Source: Victivallaceae bacterium
GTDB lineage: Bacteria; Verrucomicrobiota; Lentisphaeria; Victivallales; Victivallaceae
Assembly (NCBI GenBank): GCA_021647315.1
Contig: JAKIUY010000032.1
Location: forward strand, 1 to 37,847
DNA length: 37,847 nucleotides
Direction of reading: 5' to 3'
Positions within the stretch are counted from its first letter, which is position 1; every line of letters starts with the position of its first letter. The notes under the pieces were generated by a model. The model was not told the origin of the DNA. It ran no database searches and saw nothing but the letters and a program-made list of their open reading frames with translations. Below, piece after piece: positions 24,501-31,726 of this stretch. The position numbers were made by a program, and so were the translations under genes.

Positions 24501-25145
24501 GCCGTCTTTGACTGCTAGCAACACCTCATTTTTCACCGAGGTACGGCGTGATACATTGCCTAACACCCGAAATGGGGACAGTTTACGTGCATCTTTCCAT
24601 AATGAATCATTCAATTTACCATCAATTTTAATCGTAGCCTGACTGGGTTTTAAAACAATATCTTTCTGTTCCCCCACCGGTTCCAGTTTAATATCTTTAT
24701 AGGTTACTTTGGTATTGACACCAGACGCCAGCAAAGCTGTTCTGAATTTAACCGTATCCGCTTTGGCAGTAAGATTTATCTTCACTTCAGTGAATTCACA
24801 TTTTTTCTTACGCGGGGCATATTTGATATTTTTTTCATCCCATTTGCCCTGCCGGTTACCCTGATAAATCAGCCCGCCGCCATGTCCCGCCCCCTCAACT
24901 TTTATTTTATAGGAAAACTGATAGATAGTGCCTGGTGTAACGTTAATATCCTGATAGGCACGCAGCATATATTTCCCTGCGCCTTGGCTGCCACGGACAA
25001 GTTCAATTTCATCAGCCCCGATCTCAACCGCGCCATCTGATTTATTATTAGACTGCGCAATCCATTTACTGCTCTTTAGTTCCTGTGCAATTGCACCTAC
25101 AAACAACAGACATAATAGGGTAAAACTCAAACATTTCTTCATCAT
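21531..25145 (-). CDS. Giant secreted GH20-like enzyme with multiple carbohydrate-binding domains
   Basis: The start is set at the ATG at 25145 (AAGGA about ten bases before), giving a 1204-residue protein with signal peptide MMKKCLSFTLLCLLFVGAIA; the frame opens 26 codons earlier without a start signal. Domains: galactose-binding-like at 25-155; CBM9-like at about 165-375 (TIKIDGKLNDSLWKDA, NFTRHR); GH20b at about 385-510; a (beta/alpha)8 GH20 barrel at about 520-850 with the catalytic Asp674-Glu675 (IAMDETHYG); a second galactose-binding-like domain at about 930-1065 (NGKFTTDLDSW); and a C-terminal domain ending LFGISLD. It probably acts on beta-linked amino sugars or related exoglycosides; GH20-like relatives vary in substrate. 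The protein encoded at 31727-35458 shares the plan and the same C-terminus. Confidence 0.85.
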   Translation of the reverse strand: MMKKCLSFTLLCLLFVGAIAQELKSSKWIAQSNNKSDGAVEIGADEIELVRGSQGAGKYMLRAYQDINVTPGTIYQFSYKIKVEGAGHGGGLIYQGNRQGKWDEKNIKYAPRKKKCEFTEVKINLTAKADTVKFRTALLASGVNTKVTYKDIKLEPVGEQKDIVLKPSQATIKIDGKLNDSLWKDARKLSPFRVLGNVSRRTSVKNEVLLAVKDGSLYIAYRAEEPNIKGMKVSTAANVKEMQDTIGIYADDCVETFISTDQKSSTHLLVNPASIKHWEQKNIGKPSVTWYPTAKSNYTGDWEAKAAIGSKEWTVEMRIKLSSLFGKNIGGEQKLFVNFTRHRTQGKEPNQTWAPLSGKWYAVPDEFAPITLKLPAVKQADQQRGIVAKFTKLLSIPEILIAGKPVKLIKRQQSFKLPVQVAIEDKTAGIDRGVLNGLNKSLAVGKAGAVKVILEVKSQLETPELSGNDLKKMQSPEAFKLELTPGKVAITGRTKAGVLRGIATMILMVNRAKFLPAVQLPALTLYDAPRMPFRGWLIGNVDPEEVKKTIETAYLLRLNKLFIVLDSYSSKTKFPFDSYPIGSKKTTKQQWIDVFNYARARGIEPIPYFSSWGRVQYLKHIPGGINLLVDDVDVIQKTYRNLDVANPEAQKVMLKLQAEIIDTLKPKGFCIAMDETHYGNTVTSAAAKAKKWKPADWFIEAVNVNYAFLKKRGIKMYMYGDMIDPGYNGKQMKINGSEMLAQLPNDIAILDWKYDGKQDYTVDLPSIKMFKNAGLETIACPWFRTKNTPRLAYSVMRHNADGMCLTSWNTTQINELKPNLIRAAALTAYYSWSPEDCDLANLKFLPDTLVQGAAYWNKVGSITKQVKAVNYKNGLVGGSKLVKMLGLPVGTKLDFIATPFKNYRGIDVKVFTKNGQPAAIVARGTADGVTGVVQNGKFTTDLDSWRTERKSKGKIEVADSMLKITAPKQKTFMRAFQDIRLDSKLKYMLRYKVKVDGPGLGSVWTYSGDSKFKWSSKVLYSRTKAGPWVTKEIKLPPNSAAVRICFSATEAGTTAWFDNVELLVANAKVAKKSAPQVTVIPVNAKAAVITFMHTTSRQDLVEDMAGMHKKFMNTAPGSYEVIYRDGTKAKIKLEYRVNIVAANDKTLGRDMDIGLFGTVGNSVFINLPTFTWVNPHPRKTIKAIKVISGNSKDMALILFGISLD

Positions 25146-25313
25146 CAATAATATATCCTTATAATTTATAAACATAACCGGTACTGCCAGAATTAAAAAT
25201 AGTAGCCTGCGACTTCCAGGCACATGGGCAAATAATCCCCCATGGGAATTAGGGTGCTTACTTCCTCTACGAGTGTCGTCAGGATGTTGAAAAACACAAA
25301 GTGAAACTACTGG

Positions 25314-25350
25314 CGAAAATACCTACCTGAACGTAGTGACAGACGAAGTA
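25314..25350. repeat. Dispersed repeat A: TACCT-x-CCTGAACGTAGTGAC-x-GACGAAGTAA
   Basis: First of three relatives (others at 27533-27580 and 31460-31500) with the core CGAACG-x-(A/G)GTGAC-(A/G)GA-(C/T)GAAG. It adjoins the terminator of the pseudopilin gene. Confidence 0.65.
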
Positions 25351-25405
25351 ATTTTCATCGCATAAAAAATACTCCGCTACAAAATAACGGAGTACTGATG
25401 AAAAT
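25351..25405 (-). terminator. Intrinsic terminator of the pseudopilin gene
   Basis: On the minus strand the stem ACTCCG...CGGAGT (25388-25393 with 25371-25376) is followed by ATTTTTT. An outer 9-bp stem GATGAAAAT/ATTTTCATC (25397-25405 with 25351-25359) encloses it. It lies four bases past the stop of the pseudopilin gene, so the GH20-like gene downstream may need its own promoter or read-through. Confidence 0.75.
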
Positions 25406-25408
25406 GGC

Positions 25409-26191
25409 TCAATCGCCTCTTTTACGTGTCCACATCCCATACGGATAGGTTAAAGAAAGTGAAGGTCCGGTTCCCATTGTTTCAGCAGGTCTCAAACTTG
25501 CCGCATGTCCGTCACACATCAGAAAGTTTGCCTGATTAGCGTGTGGCATAATATTTCCCTCCGTAAAGCGTGTAGGATTATCAATCACGGCATATTCATT
25601 GGTGCCGCAAACATTTCTTACCCGGTGATTATCAGTAATCTGAATAGTTCCAGACGGATCTCTCAACCTGGCAAGTCTTGCCGACCAGAAAATAGTGGAA
25701 ACATTATCATAGCCAACGCCAGCAGCATATACCGAGCCATCAAGCAACGTCCAACCGCCTGCACCCCAGCCACGATTTACAGCATAGGAACGTTTTAATC
25801 CCACTCGCGTACGTTTAACCTGATCATTCGGACAGACAAAAACACCGGCACCTTTTTTATTAGTTGCTTTAGTCAGATAATCAGTACCACGTAACAGACC
25901 GTCGAATGCATGATACTGCGCAGTGTTGTCAGGATTTCTGGCAACACCGGGAATCGGCAGGTAGCCATCATTCTCATCAACATACATCATCGACATTGTC
26001 CCAATTTGCTTCAAATTACTCAAACATGAAATCTTTCGTGCCGTCTCCCGCGCCTGATTCAAGGCTGGCAACAGCATACTGGCGAGGATGGCGATAATAG
26101 CTATGACCACGAGGAGCTCTATTAATGTGAAACCTTTGACAATCAACGAGTTACAACTTGCATTTTTTTGATTTACTTTTAGTGTTTTCAT
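25409..26191 (-). CDS. Type II/IV pseudopilin with H-X9-DG C-terminus (cassette 1)
   Basis: 260 residues. The 20-residue basic leader ends KG, then [20 protein letters not shown] is the prepilin peptidase and N-terminal helix motif with the conserved Glu at mature position 5. A globular domain follows with CPNDQV and ends in [14 protein letters not shown], an exact His-X9-Asp-Gly motif (TIGR04294 type). Such proteins occur in very large numbers in Lentisphaerota and Planctomycetota. They are secreted via the inner membrane and processed by a prepilin peptidase; their role is not settled. AAGGA is nine bases before the ATG. It lies between the GntR-type regulator and the GH20-like gene. Confidence 0.9.
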   Translation of the reverse strand: MKTLKVNQKNASCNSLIVKGFTLIELLVVIAIIAILASMLLPALNQARETARKISCLSNLKQIGTMSMMYVDENDGYLPIPGVARNPDNTAQYHAFDGLLRGTDYLTKATNKKGAGVFVCPNDQVKRTRVGLKRSYAVNRGWGAGGWTLLDGSVYAAGVGYDNVSTIFWSARLARLRDPSGTIQITDNHRVRNVCGTNEYAVIDNPTRFTEGNIMPHANQANFLMCDGHAASLRPAETMGTGPSLSLTYPYGMWTRKRGD

Positions 26192-26245
26192 GGTTCTTGT
26201 TCCTTTGTTTTGGGTTAATAAACTACTGTTTGTATTACTATTTTT

Positions 26246-26282
26246 CTACATGCTACATTCTATATGCTGCATTCTACATTCA
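26246..26282. repeat. Short tandem-like ACATTCTA/CATGCTA array
   Basis: CTACATG-CTACATTCTATATG-CTGCATTCTACATTCAT, a degenerate array in the regulator-pseudopilin gap, of the same slippage-prone kind as 1686-1762. Confidence 0.5.
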
Positions 26283-26300
26283 TAATTCAATCAATTCTCC

Positions 26301-27410
26301 TTATTTTATTTCAGTTACCAGTCCCTGATTATTCAAATATCTTCTATTACCGACCAAGTCATTAATAATAAACGGCACATCAATCAATTCACGATAATAA
26401 TGCTGTGGCTGTTCAACGACTTTTTTTATCATTTTAAAAATTTCCTGGTAAAAAACCGTCAAATATTTTGAATCGAAATCAGGCAAAATCATCGGCAGCT
26501 GATCCGATAATTTATCCTGTGCAGCTAACGCTTCGATCATGATATCTTCTTTCAGGGCATTAACGATTACCGGAACCTTAAAAAATGCTGAAGGTGCTGC
26601 TTTAATATAACGATCATACTCTTGGCGAATATCAGACCTGTTCTTTGAATGATGATGAATATCTTCCGGCATCTCCAGCATATTAACCTTTATCCCTGTC
26701 TCTGATGCAGCATCTTCAATCCCACGGCAGAACTGTTCATAAAAAAACCATTTACGGTTCAACGTCAACAGTGAGATTTCCCGATAGTCACGTTGGGCCA
26801 TAAACTCAAGACAATGTTGTCCATGTTTATAGTTATCGCCGGTAATTTGATTGTATTCAAGCTCCTCAATATTACCTGAAGCAAGATCACCCAGCATAAT
26901 AAACGGGCAATGAAGATTTTTAAATTTACGAATATGTTCCGCGTTAAATGGCACGGAACCAAAAATCGCACAATTGATATCAGGTGAATTATCTATTCTA
27001 GCAAGTTCAGCTTCAAGGTGATGATATTCATCGGATTTTTTCATTACTGCCCGCAAATTAAAACTGAAATCAGCTGGCATAACCGGTGGGTAGGCAATCT
27101 TGGCAAACTCTTCGAAATAGTTGTTTTTATATTCCTCAACAAGCCCCCAGAACAACATATAGACATTGATAATATCATCTTCCGTCCACTGCTCAACAAA
27201 AACCCCGCGCCCGTGTTCACGCCGCACCAGCCGCTCACGCTCAAGCATTTCAAGCGCCCGACTGATAATCAAAGTGCTGACATTAAATTTCCTGGCCATC
27301 TCTCTCATACCAGCCAAACGGCTGCCAGGTAGTGATTTACCCAGTTTAATTGAACTGCGCAGGATTGCTGAAACCTGGTCAGTTTTAGATGGTGCAGTCA
27401 TTAATTCCAC
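26301..27410 (-). CDS. GntR-type HTH regulator with sugar-binding-like domain (cassette 1)
   Basis: 369 residues starting from a GTG at 27410; alignment with the paralogue at 36511-37617 (MEL-x-x-APSK-T-x-QV) supports this start over the ATG three codons later. Residues 5-75 are a GntR winged HTH (VSAILRSSIKLGKSLPGSRL, MREMARKFNVSTLIISRALEML, LVRREHGRGVFVEQW). The rest resembles a LacI/PBP1-like ligand domain (INCAIFGSVPFNAEHIRKFK, CPFIMLGDLASGNIEELEYNQI, FYEQFCRGIEDAA). A conserved YFEEFAKIAYPPVMP block after the HTH is shared by both paralogues. It is probably a sugar-responsive repressor of the adjacent pseudopilin/GH20-like cassette and of itself; this is inference from position. Confidence 0.85.
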   Translation of the reverse strand: MELMTAPSKTDQVSAILRSSIKLGKSLPGSRLAGMREMARKFNVSTLIISRALEMLERERLVRREHGRGVFVEQWTEDDIINVYMLFWGLVEEYKNNYFEEFAKIAYPPVMPADFSFNLRAVMKKSDEYHHLEAELARIDNSPDINCAIFGSVPFNAEHIRKFKNLHCPFIMLGDLASGNIEELEYNQITGDNYKHGQHCLEFMAQRDYREISLLTLNRKWFFYEQFCRGIEDAASETGIKVNMLEMPEDIHHHSKNRSDIRQEYDRYIKAAPSAFFKVPVIVNALKEDIMIEALAAQDKLSDQLPMILPDFDSKYLTVFYQEIFKMIKKVVEQPQHYYRELIDVPFIINDLVGNRRYLNNQGLVTEIK

Positions 27411-27460
27411 GATAAAATTTCATTCCTTAAATCTTATTGCAACTGTTATATAGTGTTATC

Positions 27461-27489
27461 AGTATACGACAAAATATAACTCATGTCAA
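27461..27489 (-). promoter_or_regulatory. Sigma70-type promoter of cassette 1 regulator
   Basis: On the minus strand TTGACA (27484-27489), a 17-base spacer beginning TGAGTT, and TATACT (27461-27466). The -35, the first spacer bases and the upstream AACTTTTGCTA block are the same as at 37656-37684, so both regulators probably share a control site here. Confidence 0.85.
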
Positions 27490-27532
27490 TAGCAAAAGTT
27501 AAAAAAAATGGAAAAAAATTCCATAGCACTAG

Positions 27533-27580
27533 AAAATTCCCTACCCGAACGTGGTGACAGATGAAGCGTAGCATAAGTTA
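27533..27580. repeat. Dispersed repeat B: CCCGAACGTGGTGACAGATGAAG
   Basis: Second relative of the 25314-25350 repeat, preceded by AAAATTCCCTA, between the regulator and the AAA/nuclease remnant. Confidence 0.6.
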
Positions 27581-27608
27581 TATCGCGATAATTTCAGAGC
27601 TTACCCAT

Positions 27609-28218
27609 TCAATCGTTTTGAGTACAAGTAGCTGAAACGTGCGGAAATAGAAATTGACACCTTTTTACTTGGATATTGGGTATTCGTTGCCTACGGCTCT
27701 CTTCGAGTGTTCGAGATTGGATATTCAAACCCATTTTGGTGTCATACTGTTTGTTTTTATTGAAGTTATAAATTAACATATAACCTTCATTCAGCGAGTA
27801 TGAATCAAGATAGTCGCAGAGTTGTTCAAGCCCCTCGCTGAGATATTTTTCCCCACGCCATATTTTTAATTCGATCACATAGCGTTGATCATGATATGTA
27901 ATGACCAAATCCATTTTACGATCTTCAGCTGTAACATTTTCCTTGAACATAAAACCTTTACCATTAATAATGGGGAGCAGGAATGACATTAACAGTAATC
28001 TGCCGTTCTTTTCGAGAAAACTATTATCTTTAGACGAATGATGTTCCTGCATAAACAGCTGGAATCTTTCCAGGATCAAAGTTATATTTAAGTGGAAAAT
28101 TAATTGCATAATAGCAGCCCTCTTCAACAAGATATTTACATCTTGCGAATTTCACGGAGACATCACACATATAATGTTCTGCCTGAAGACATAACCCTGT
28201 TGTATTAAATTTTTTCAT
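27609..28218 (-). pseudogene. Decayed AAA-ATPase / PD-(D/E)XK nuclease-like gene, internal deletion
   Basis: The N-terminal frame (28218 downward) reads MKKFNTTGLCLQAEHYM...KYLVEEGCYYAI, the standard start of AAA-ATPase-like/PDDEXK_9 proteins. The next expected element, the Q-Y-G-K-T Walker A, is missing. A second frame (from 28130) carries the C-terminal nuclease part: SFLEKNGRLLLMSFLLPIIN, AEDRKMDLVITYHDQRYVIELKIW and QLCDYLDSYSLNEGYMLIYN (Asp...Glu-x-Lys active-site pattern). The two are joined with a frameshift and loss of the whole ATPase core. After NKNKQYDTKMG the frame runs into low-quality sequence. It is a relic of a mobile gene family common in anaerobes. Confidence 0.8.
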
Positions 28219-28318
28219 ATCACCGGTAAATTGTTATAGTCATTAATTATATTAGAATTTACCTTGTTTGTATTTATATTCAAGCCTGACGACTCACAGA
28301 AAAACAGACAAAGAGTAT

Positions 28319-29134
28319 TTAACTGAATTCACGGCGATAGCGCATGGGGGAGAAGTGATAATACTGTTTAAACAACCGTGAAAAATAGAATTGATCATCA
28401 AAACCGCATTGCTCCGCTATACTGGCGATCTGTTCATCACCCTCGCGCAGTAACAGGGTGGCTTTTCGCAGGCGTCGCAACGCAAGGTATTTGCCGGGGG
28501 GCAAATTATAACGTAATTTGAATATATGGCGAAAATAGGGATAAGAAATCCCACAGGTAACTGCCTCCTGCTTAAAATCCCATGATAATTCAGGATGCAT
28601 TTTCAGTTGTTCAAGCAAATCATCCAGCGGCACACGTAGATATTCCGGCAATTCATTGTGAATTACCGGCTGTTCATGGAGCTGAAGCAACAGATCCTCT
28701 AACAGATGTACCGTGCGATCATAATTGCGCGGCTCCAAGGGCGTTAGCAGCTCTATTAATTGTGATAATGTCGCATAAAAATGTTCAGGATGGGTAATTT
28801 TAATCATCGGGTCTCTATTACAAACCGGCAACAAGCCGGATTTGATATATTGTTCAATGCGCTCACCTCTGAAACAGACAAAAGAATGCCGTGCTGTTGT
28901 TCCGAGCGTTGGACCATAACTGAATTCAGGACCGGGACGCGTAATCAAGACCCAGGAACCCAATTCCGTACGCTCGTAATCTTTATCAACTTTCACCATA
29001 AGATCACTTTCATGATAATATTGAATGCCATAATAATCATCAAATACCCGGGGTGGCGATAACGTAGCAGTTTGCACACTGCCACAACAGACAAATTGTA
29101 CACCATTAAAAAATTCCATAATCAAATAGTCCAT
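28319..29134 (-). CDS. AraC-family transcription regulator
   Basis: 271 residues with a cupin-like N-terminal sensor domain (about 15-120) and an AraC/XylS DNA-binding domain at about 170-270. The first HTH is in the ISYPYFRHIFKLRYNLPPGKYL region, and the second is IASIAEQCGFDDQFYFSRLFKQYYHFSPMRYRREF, the classical family signature. Neither ATG (29134, or the one five codons later at 29119) has a strong ribosome site. It is divergent from the sugar isomerase-like gene (start 29249) with 114 bases between, the typical arrangement of an activator and its target. Confidence 0.9.
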   Translation of the reverse strand: MDYLIMEFFNGVQFVCCGSVQTATLSPPRVFDDYYGIQYYHESDLMVKVDKDYERTELGSWVLITRPGPEFSYGPTLGTTARHSFVCFRGERIEQYIKSGLLPVCNRDPMIKITHPEHFYATLSQLIELLTPLEPRNYDRTVHLLEDLLLQLHEQPVIHNELPEYLRVPLDDLLEQLKMHPELSWDFKQEAVTCGISYPYFRHIFKLRYNLPPGKYLALRRLRKATLLLREGDEQIASIAEQCGFDDQFYFSRLFKQYYHFSPMRYRREFS

Positions 29135-29248
29135 GTTTTTAATTATTTAGTCCATTTTATTATTCATAGATACACCTATATTATAATCATAAAGTTAATA
29201 TTATTCAAATCGAAAATAACAATACCAATAAAACAAAGTGAGGTAATC

Positions 29249-29983
29249 ATGAAAATAGGAATAGCTGATTATGGGTTCAATGTCTGGGATGGCGGACTAT
29301 ATGACATTGAAGAACGACTTGTCAAGTTAAAATCACGCGGCTTTCAGGGAATTGAAAGAATTGAAGCCATCAGCCCATCGGACGCACTGCACAAATCACT
29401 ACTTTATCGGCGGCTGGGAATGGATTTCGGCACCTGTCGCGGTCCAAGTGTACAGGCCGGGATTGAATGGACTTGTGCTCTCGGCAAAGATTATGTCTGG
29501 CTGGCGCCAGGTGATATGACACGAGAAACTCCACCTGAAATTTTTTACCGTCGAGCCAATATAATGGTGGCAACCGGCAAAAAACACGGGTTGAAAGTTG
29601 GACTGCATAATCATCTGCGACAGGTTGTCGAATCGCCAGCGGAACTTCATGCTTTCCTTAAAAATGTCCCCGGTGCCAGTTCGATTCTTGACACTGCGCA
29701 TCTTGCTCTATGCGGTGGAGATCCAATAGAATTTATCGGCAAATATGCCAATCGACTCTGTGCTGTCCACTTTAAAGACGCAATAAAAAGTGAAACCGGT
29801 CATATCTCCCAGCCGCTGGGACAGGGCAATCTCGGACTGGATCATTGCGAAATAGCCGAGGCATTAATTAAGTCAGGTTATGACGGCTGGATATTTATTG
29901 AACCGGAAAATCCTAACTGCAATCCGCTTGACGATGCCGGAATCGGGCTTGACCTGCTCCGTTCAGCTGGATTTTTCAACTAG
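29249..29983 (+). CDS. Sugar phosphate isomerase/epimerase-like TIM barrel protein
   Basis: The start is set at 29249, where AGGT lies seven bases before an ATG and the family N-terminus MKIGIADYGF appears; the frame is open further upstream across the AraC gene start, which is not coding. The 244-residue product follows the xylose isomerase-like TIM barrel: GLHNHL with His120 and His122, ILDTAHL with Asp148, AVHFKDA with His174 and FIEPE with Glu218, the usual divalent metal ligands. It probably isomerises or epimerises a sugar or keto-sugar released by the secreted enzymes. It is under likely AraC control and is followed by an oxidoreductase after a 280-base gap carrying a MITE-like insertion. 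Confidence 0.85.
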   Translation: MKIGIADYGFNVWDGGLYDIEERLVKLKSRGFQGIERIEAISPSDALHKSLLYRRLGMDFGTCRGPSVQAGIEWTCALGKDYVWLAPGDMTRETPPEIFYRRANIMVATGKKHGLKVGLHNHLRQVVESPAELHAFLKNVPGASSILDTAHLALCGGDPIEFIGKYANRLCAVHFKDAIKSETGHISQPLGQGNLGLDHCEIAEALIKSGYDGWIFIEPENPNCNPLDDAGIGLDLLRSAGFFN

Positions 29984-30052
29984 CAGACAAATTTATTAAT
30001 TTAAAAAACAACTCAAAAGAGAGCTGGGGATATTTATTAATTTCTCTAAATA

Positions 30053-30182
30053 TACCCTGTTCGAAAAGGTTTTCTGGTTCATTTAACACTAGGAAATAAC
30101 TTAACCATTTGAGTTTGATCAGCGTTTGCTTTTTGCGCTCGGAGATCGCAAGCTACTAGATCAGCGGACTTTTCGAATAGGG
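30053..30182. mobile_element. 130-bp MITE-like element with imperfect terminal inverted repeats
   Basis: ACCCTGTTCGAAAAGG (30054-30069) and ACTTTTCGAATAGGGT (30168-30183) are inverted with 14 of 16 matches. TCTAAATA occurs on both sides (30045-30052 and 30183-30190), as an 8-bp target duplication would. The interior has no open frame and includes two GATCAGCG copies. It sits between two probable operon genes. Confidence 0.6.
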
Positions 30183-30196
30183 TCTAAATAGAGTCG

Positions 30197-30234
30197 TGTG
30201 AAATGATATTTGTTATGCGTTTTCGCATTTCACA
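30197..30234 (+). promoter_or_regulatory. Leader inverted repeats before the oxidoreductase gene
   Basis: TGTGAAATG (30197-30205) pairs with CATTTCACA (30226-30234), while inner ATGCG and CGCAT can form a competing TTTT-loop hairpin sharing bases with the right arm. It ends 29 bases before the ATG at 30264. It could be an operator or an attenuator-like switch. Confidence 0.4.
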
Positions 30235-30263
30235 TGAGTAATAATCTTAAATGAAAGGAAAAA

Positions 30264-31376
30264 ATGAAAACTGAAACAGAGAACACCATCAGGGTGGGTA
30301 TTGCCGGGCTTGGACGTAGCGGATATTGCATTCATGCCAACACGCTCGCCCAGATGAAGGATAAATTCATCATCGTTGCCGCAGCGGATCAGTGCCCGCA
30401 GAATCGCGCTGATGCTGAAAAAGAGTTTGGTCTTCATACTTATGAAGACTATTCTGAACTAATCACCGCAGGTGGATTTGATCTGCTGATAAATGCTCTA
30501 CCGACACCGATGCACGCCCAGGCAGCAATTGAAGCGTTTGACGCCGGTTATAATGTTGTCTCCGAAAAACCGCTGGCTGGCAGCGTTGCAGATGTTGACC
30601 GGATGATAACCGCGGCTGAAAAGGCCGAAAAAATCCTGGCACCGTTCCAACAAAACCGACTACAACCGTTTTTCTTCAAAATCCAGGAAATTATTGCTTC
30701 CGGCGTACTTGGCAAACTTATTCATGTCCGTAGCAATTGGAGTGGCTTCCGCCGCAGATGGGACTGGCAGACGCTGCAAAAAAATTCCGGTGGTTCACTG
30801 TTCAACACCGGTCCGCATGCGGTTGACCAGGCATTGGCACTGATGAACTGGCCGGAAGCACCAGAGGTATTCTGTAGGATGTCACGCAATAATCAGCTTG
30901 GCGGCGATGCGGAAGATTTCTGCGCTCTGACCATTTATGGCGAAAATCTGCCGACACTTGAAATTGTTATCAGTGCTTATGTCGGGCACGCGGAATACCG
31001 TTACAGTATTTCCGGGCAATATGGCTGTCTATGCGGTTCCGAACTGGAGCTGGAATGGAAATATTACGATCCGGCCAAAGCACCGGAACAGCCGATGTGG
31101 CCTGAATGGTCCAAGCTCCGCTCCTATCCTCTGGAAGAACTTGAATGGCAGCAAGATAGCTGGCGACTTGCTGATGCAGATCTGAACAATGCTTCAGGTT
31201 ATACTTTGAAATCTTTGCCGGAAGGACGAGTTCAATTTTATAATAACATCTACGATGTCATGATAAATAAAGCCGAGCTGTTGATTACCGTGCCGCAGCC
31301 TCGCGAATCAAGGTTGACATTAACATTGAGGCATCATCACATGAATTATGCGAATGGATATGCCAGTCTGAATTGA
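30264..31376 (+). CDS. Gfo/Idh/MocA family oxidoreductase
   Basis: 370 residues. An N-terminal Rossmann domain has RVGIAGLGRSG (G-x-G-x-x-G) and ends in the SEKPLAG motif (E101-K102-P103) typical of the family. The C-terminal alpha/beta domain has SLFNTGPHAVDQALAL, holding the conserved catalytic-type His. Members oxidise or reduce sugars and sugar-like alcohols with NAD(P). GAAAGGAAAA lies before the ATG. Position after the isomerase-like gene suggests a joint pathway converting a released sugar; the exact substrate cannot be read. Confidence 0.88.
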   Translation: MKTETENTIRVGIAGLGRSGYCIHANTLAQMKDKFIIVAAADQCPQNRADAEKEFGLHTYEDYSELITAGGFDLLINALPTPMHAQAAIEAFDAGYNVVSEKPLAGSVADVDRMITAAEKAEKILAPFQQNRLQPFFFKIQEIIASGVLGKLIHVRSNWSGFRRRWDWQTLQKNSGGSLFNTGPHAVDQALALMNWPEAPEVFCRMSRNNQLGGDAEDFCALTIYGENLPTLEIVISAYVGHAEYRYSISGQYGCLCGSELELEWKYYDPAKAPEQPMWPEWSKLRSYPLEELEWQQDSWRLADADLNNASGYTLKSLPEGRVQFYNNIYDVMINKAELLITVPQPRESRLTLTLRHHHMNYANGYASLN

Positions 31377-31459
31377 TTTTCATGAATATACCCAATTTAA
31401 TAAAAACAATAATATAACCGGCTATGTTGGAACGTTCAACATTGAACGTCGAATGAATA

Positions 31460-31500
31460 GAAAAATACCTGCCCGAACGCAGTGACGGACGAAGTAAATT
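31460..31500. repeat. Dispersed repeat C: CCTGCCCGAACGCAGTGACG
   Basis: Third member of the family at 25314-25350 and 27533-27580, preceded by AGAAAAATA and followed by GACGAAGTAAATT. Confidence 0.65.
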
Positions 31501-31560
31501 CCTATTAGCTCGAAATAACATTCTTACTTCGTCTTTCGCTATGGCTACTCACTGCTAAAG

Positions 31561-31663
31561 TGTTTGTAGTTCCCATTTCTAGATGCGCTCCTAATCCCCA
31601 CAGGGATTAGCATGTTCGGTAAACCTCACAAATACACCGCCTATAAAGGCGGAACTACGAACA
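31561..31663. repeat. 103-bp nested inverted-repeat element
   Basis: TGTTTGTAGTTCC (31561-31573) pairs with GGAACTACGAACA (31651-31663), 12 of 13. Inside are CTAATCCC-CACA-GGGATTAG (31591-31610) and CCGCC-TATAAA-GGCGG (31637-31652). The whole could fold as a branched structure in DNA or RNA. It looks like a REP/MITE-type element rather than a single terminator. Confidence 0.7.
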
Positions 31664-31726
31664 TAATAATCACAACCATACCACAACTCCAACAGTGTTC
31701 ATAACTTTTGCTCCAGTAACGTCTAA

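Larger units (their letters stand above)
31377..31726. other. 350-base repeat-rich gap between oxidoreductase and second GH20-like gene
   Basis: The gap holds an 18-bp dyad ACGTTCAA-CA-TTGAACGT (31432-31449), a relative of the ATATAACCGGCT repeat start (31413), repeat C of the GAACG-x-AGTGAC family (31460-31500) and the nested inverted repeat described separately. No gene is apparent. Confidence 0.7.

Noticed and set aside
29072..29248. N-terminal extension of the isomerase-like frame
   Set aside because: It overlaps the start of the divergent AraC gene and the promoter gap, while a ribosome site and the family N-terminus both point to 29249.
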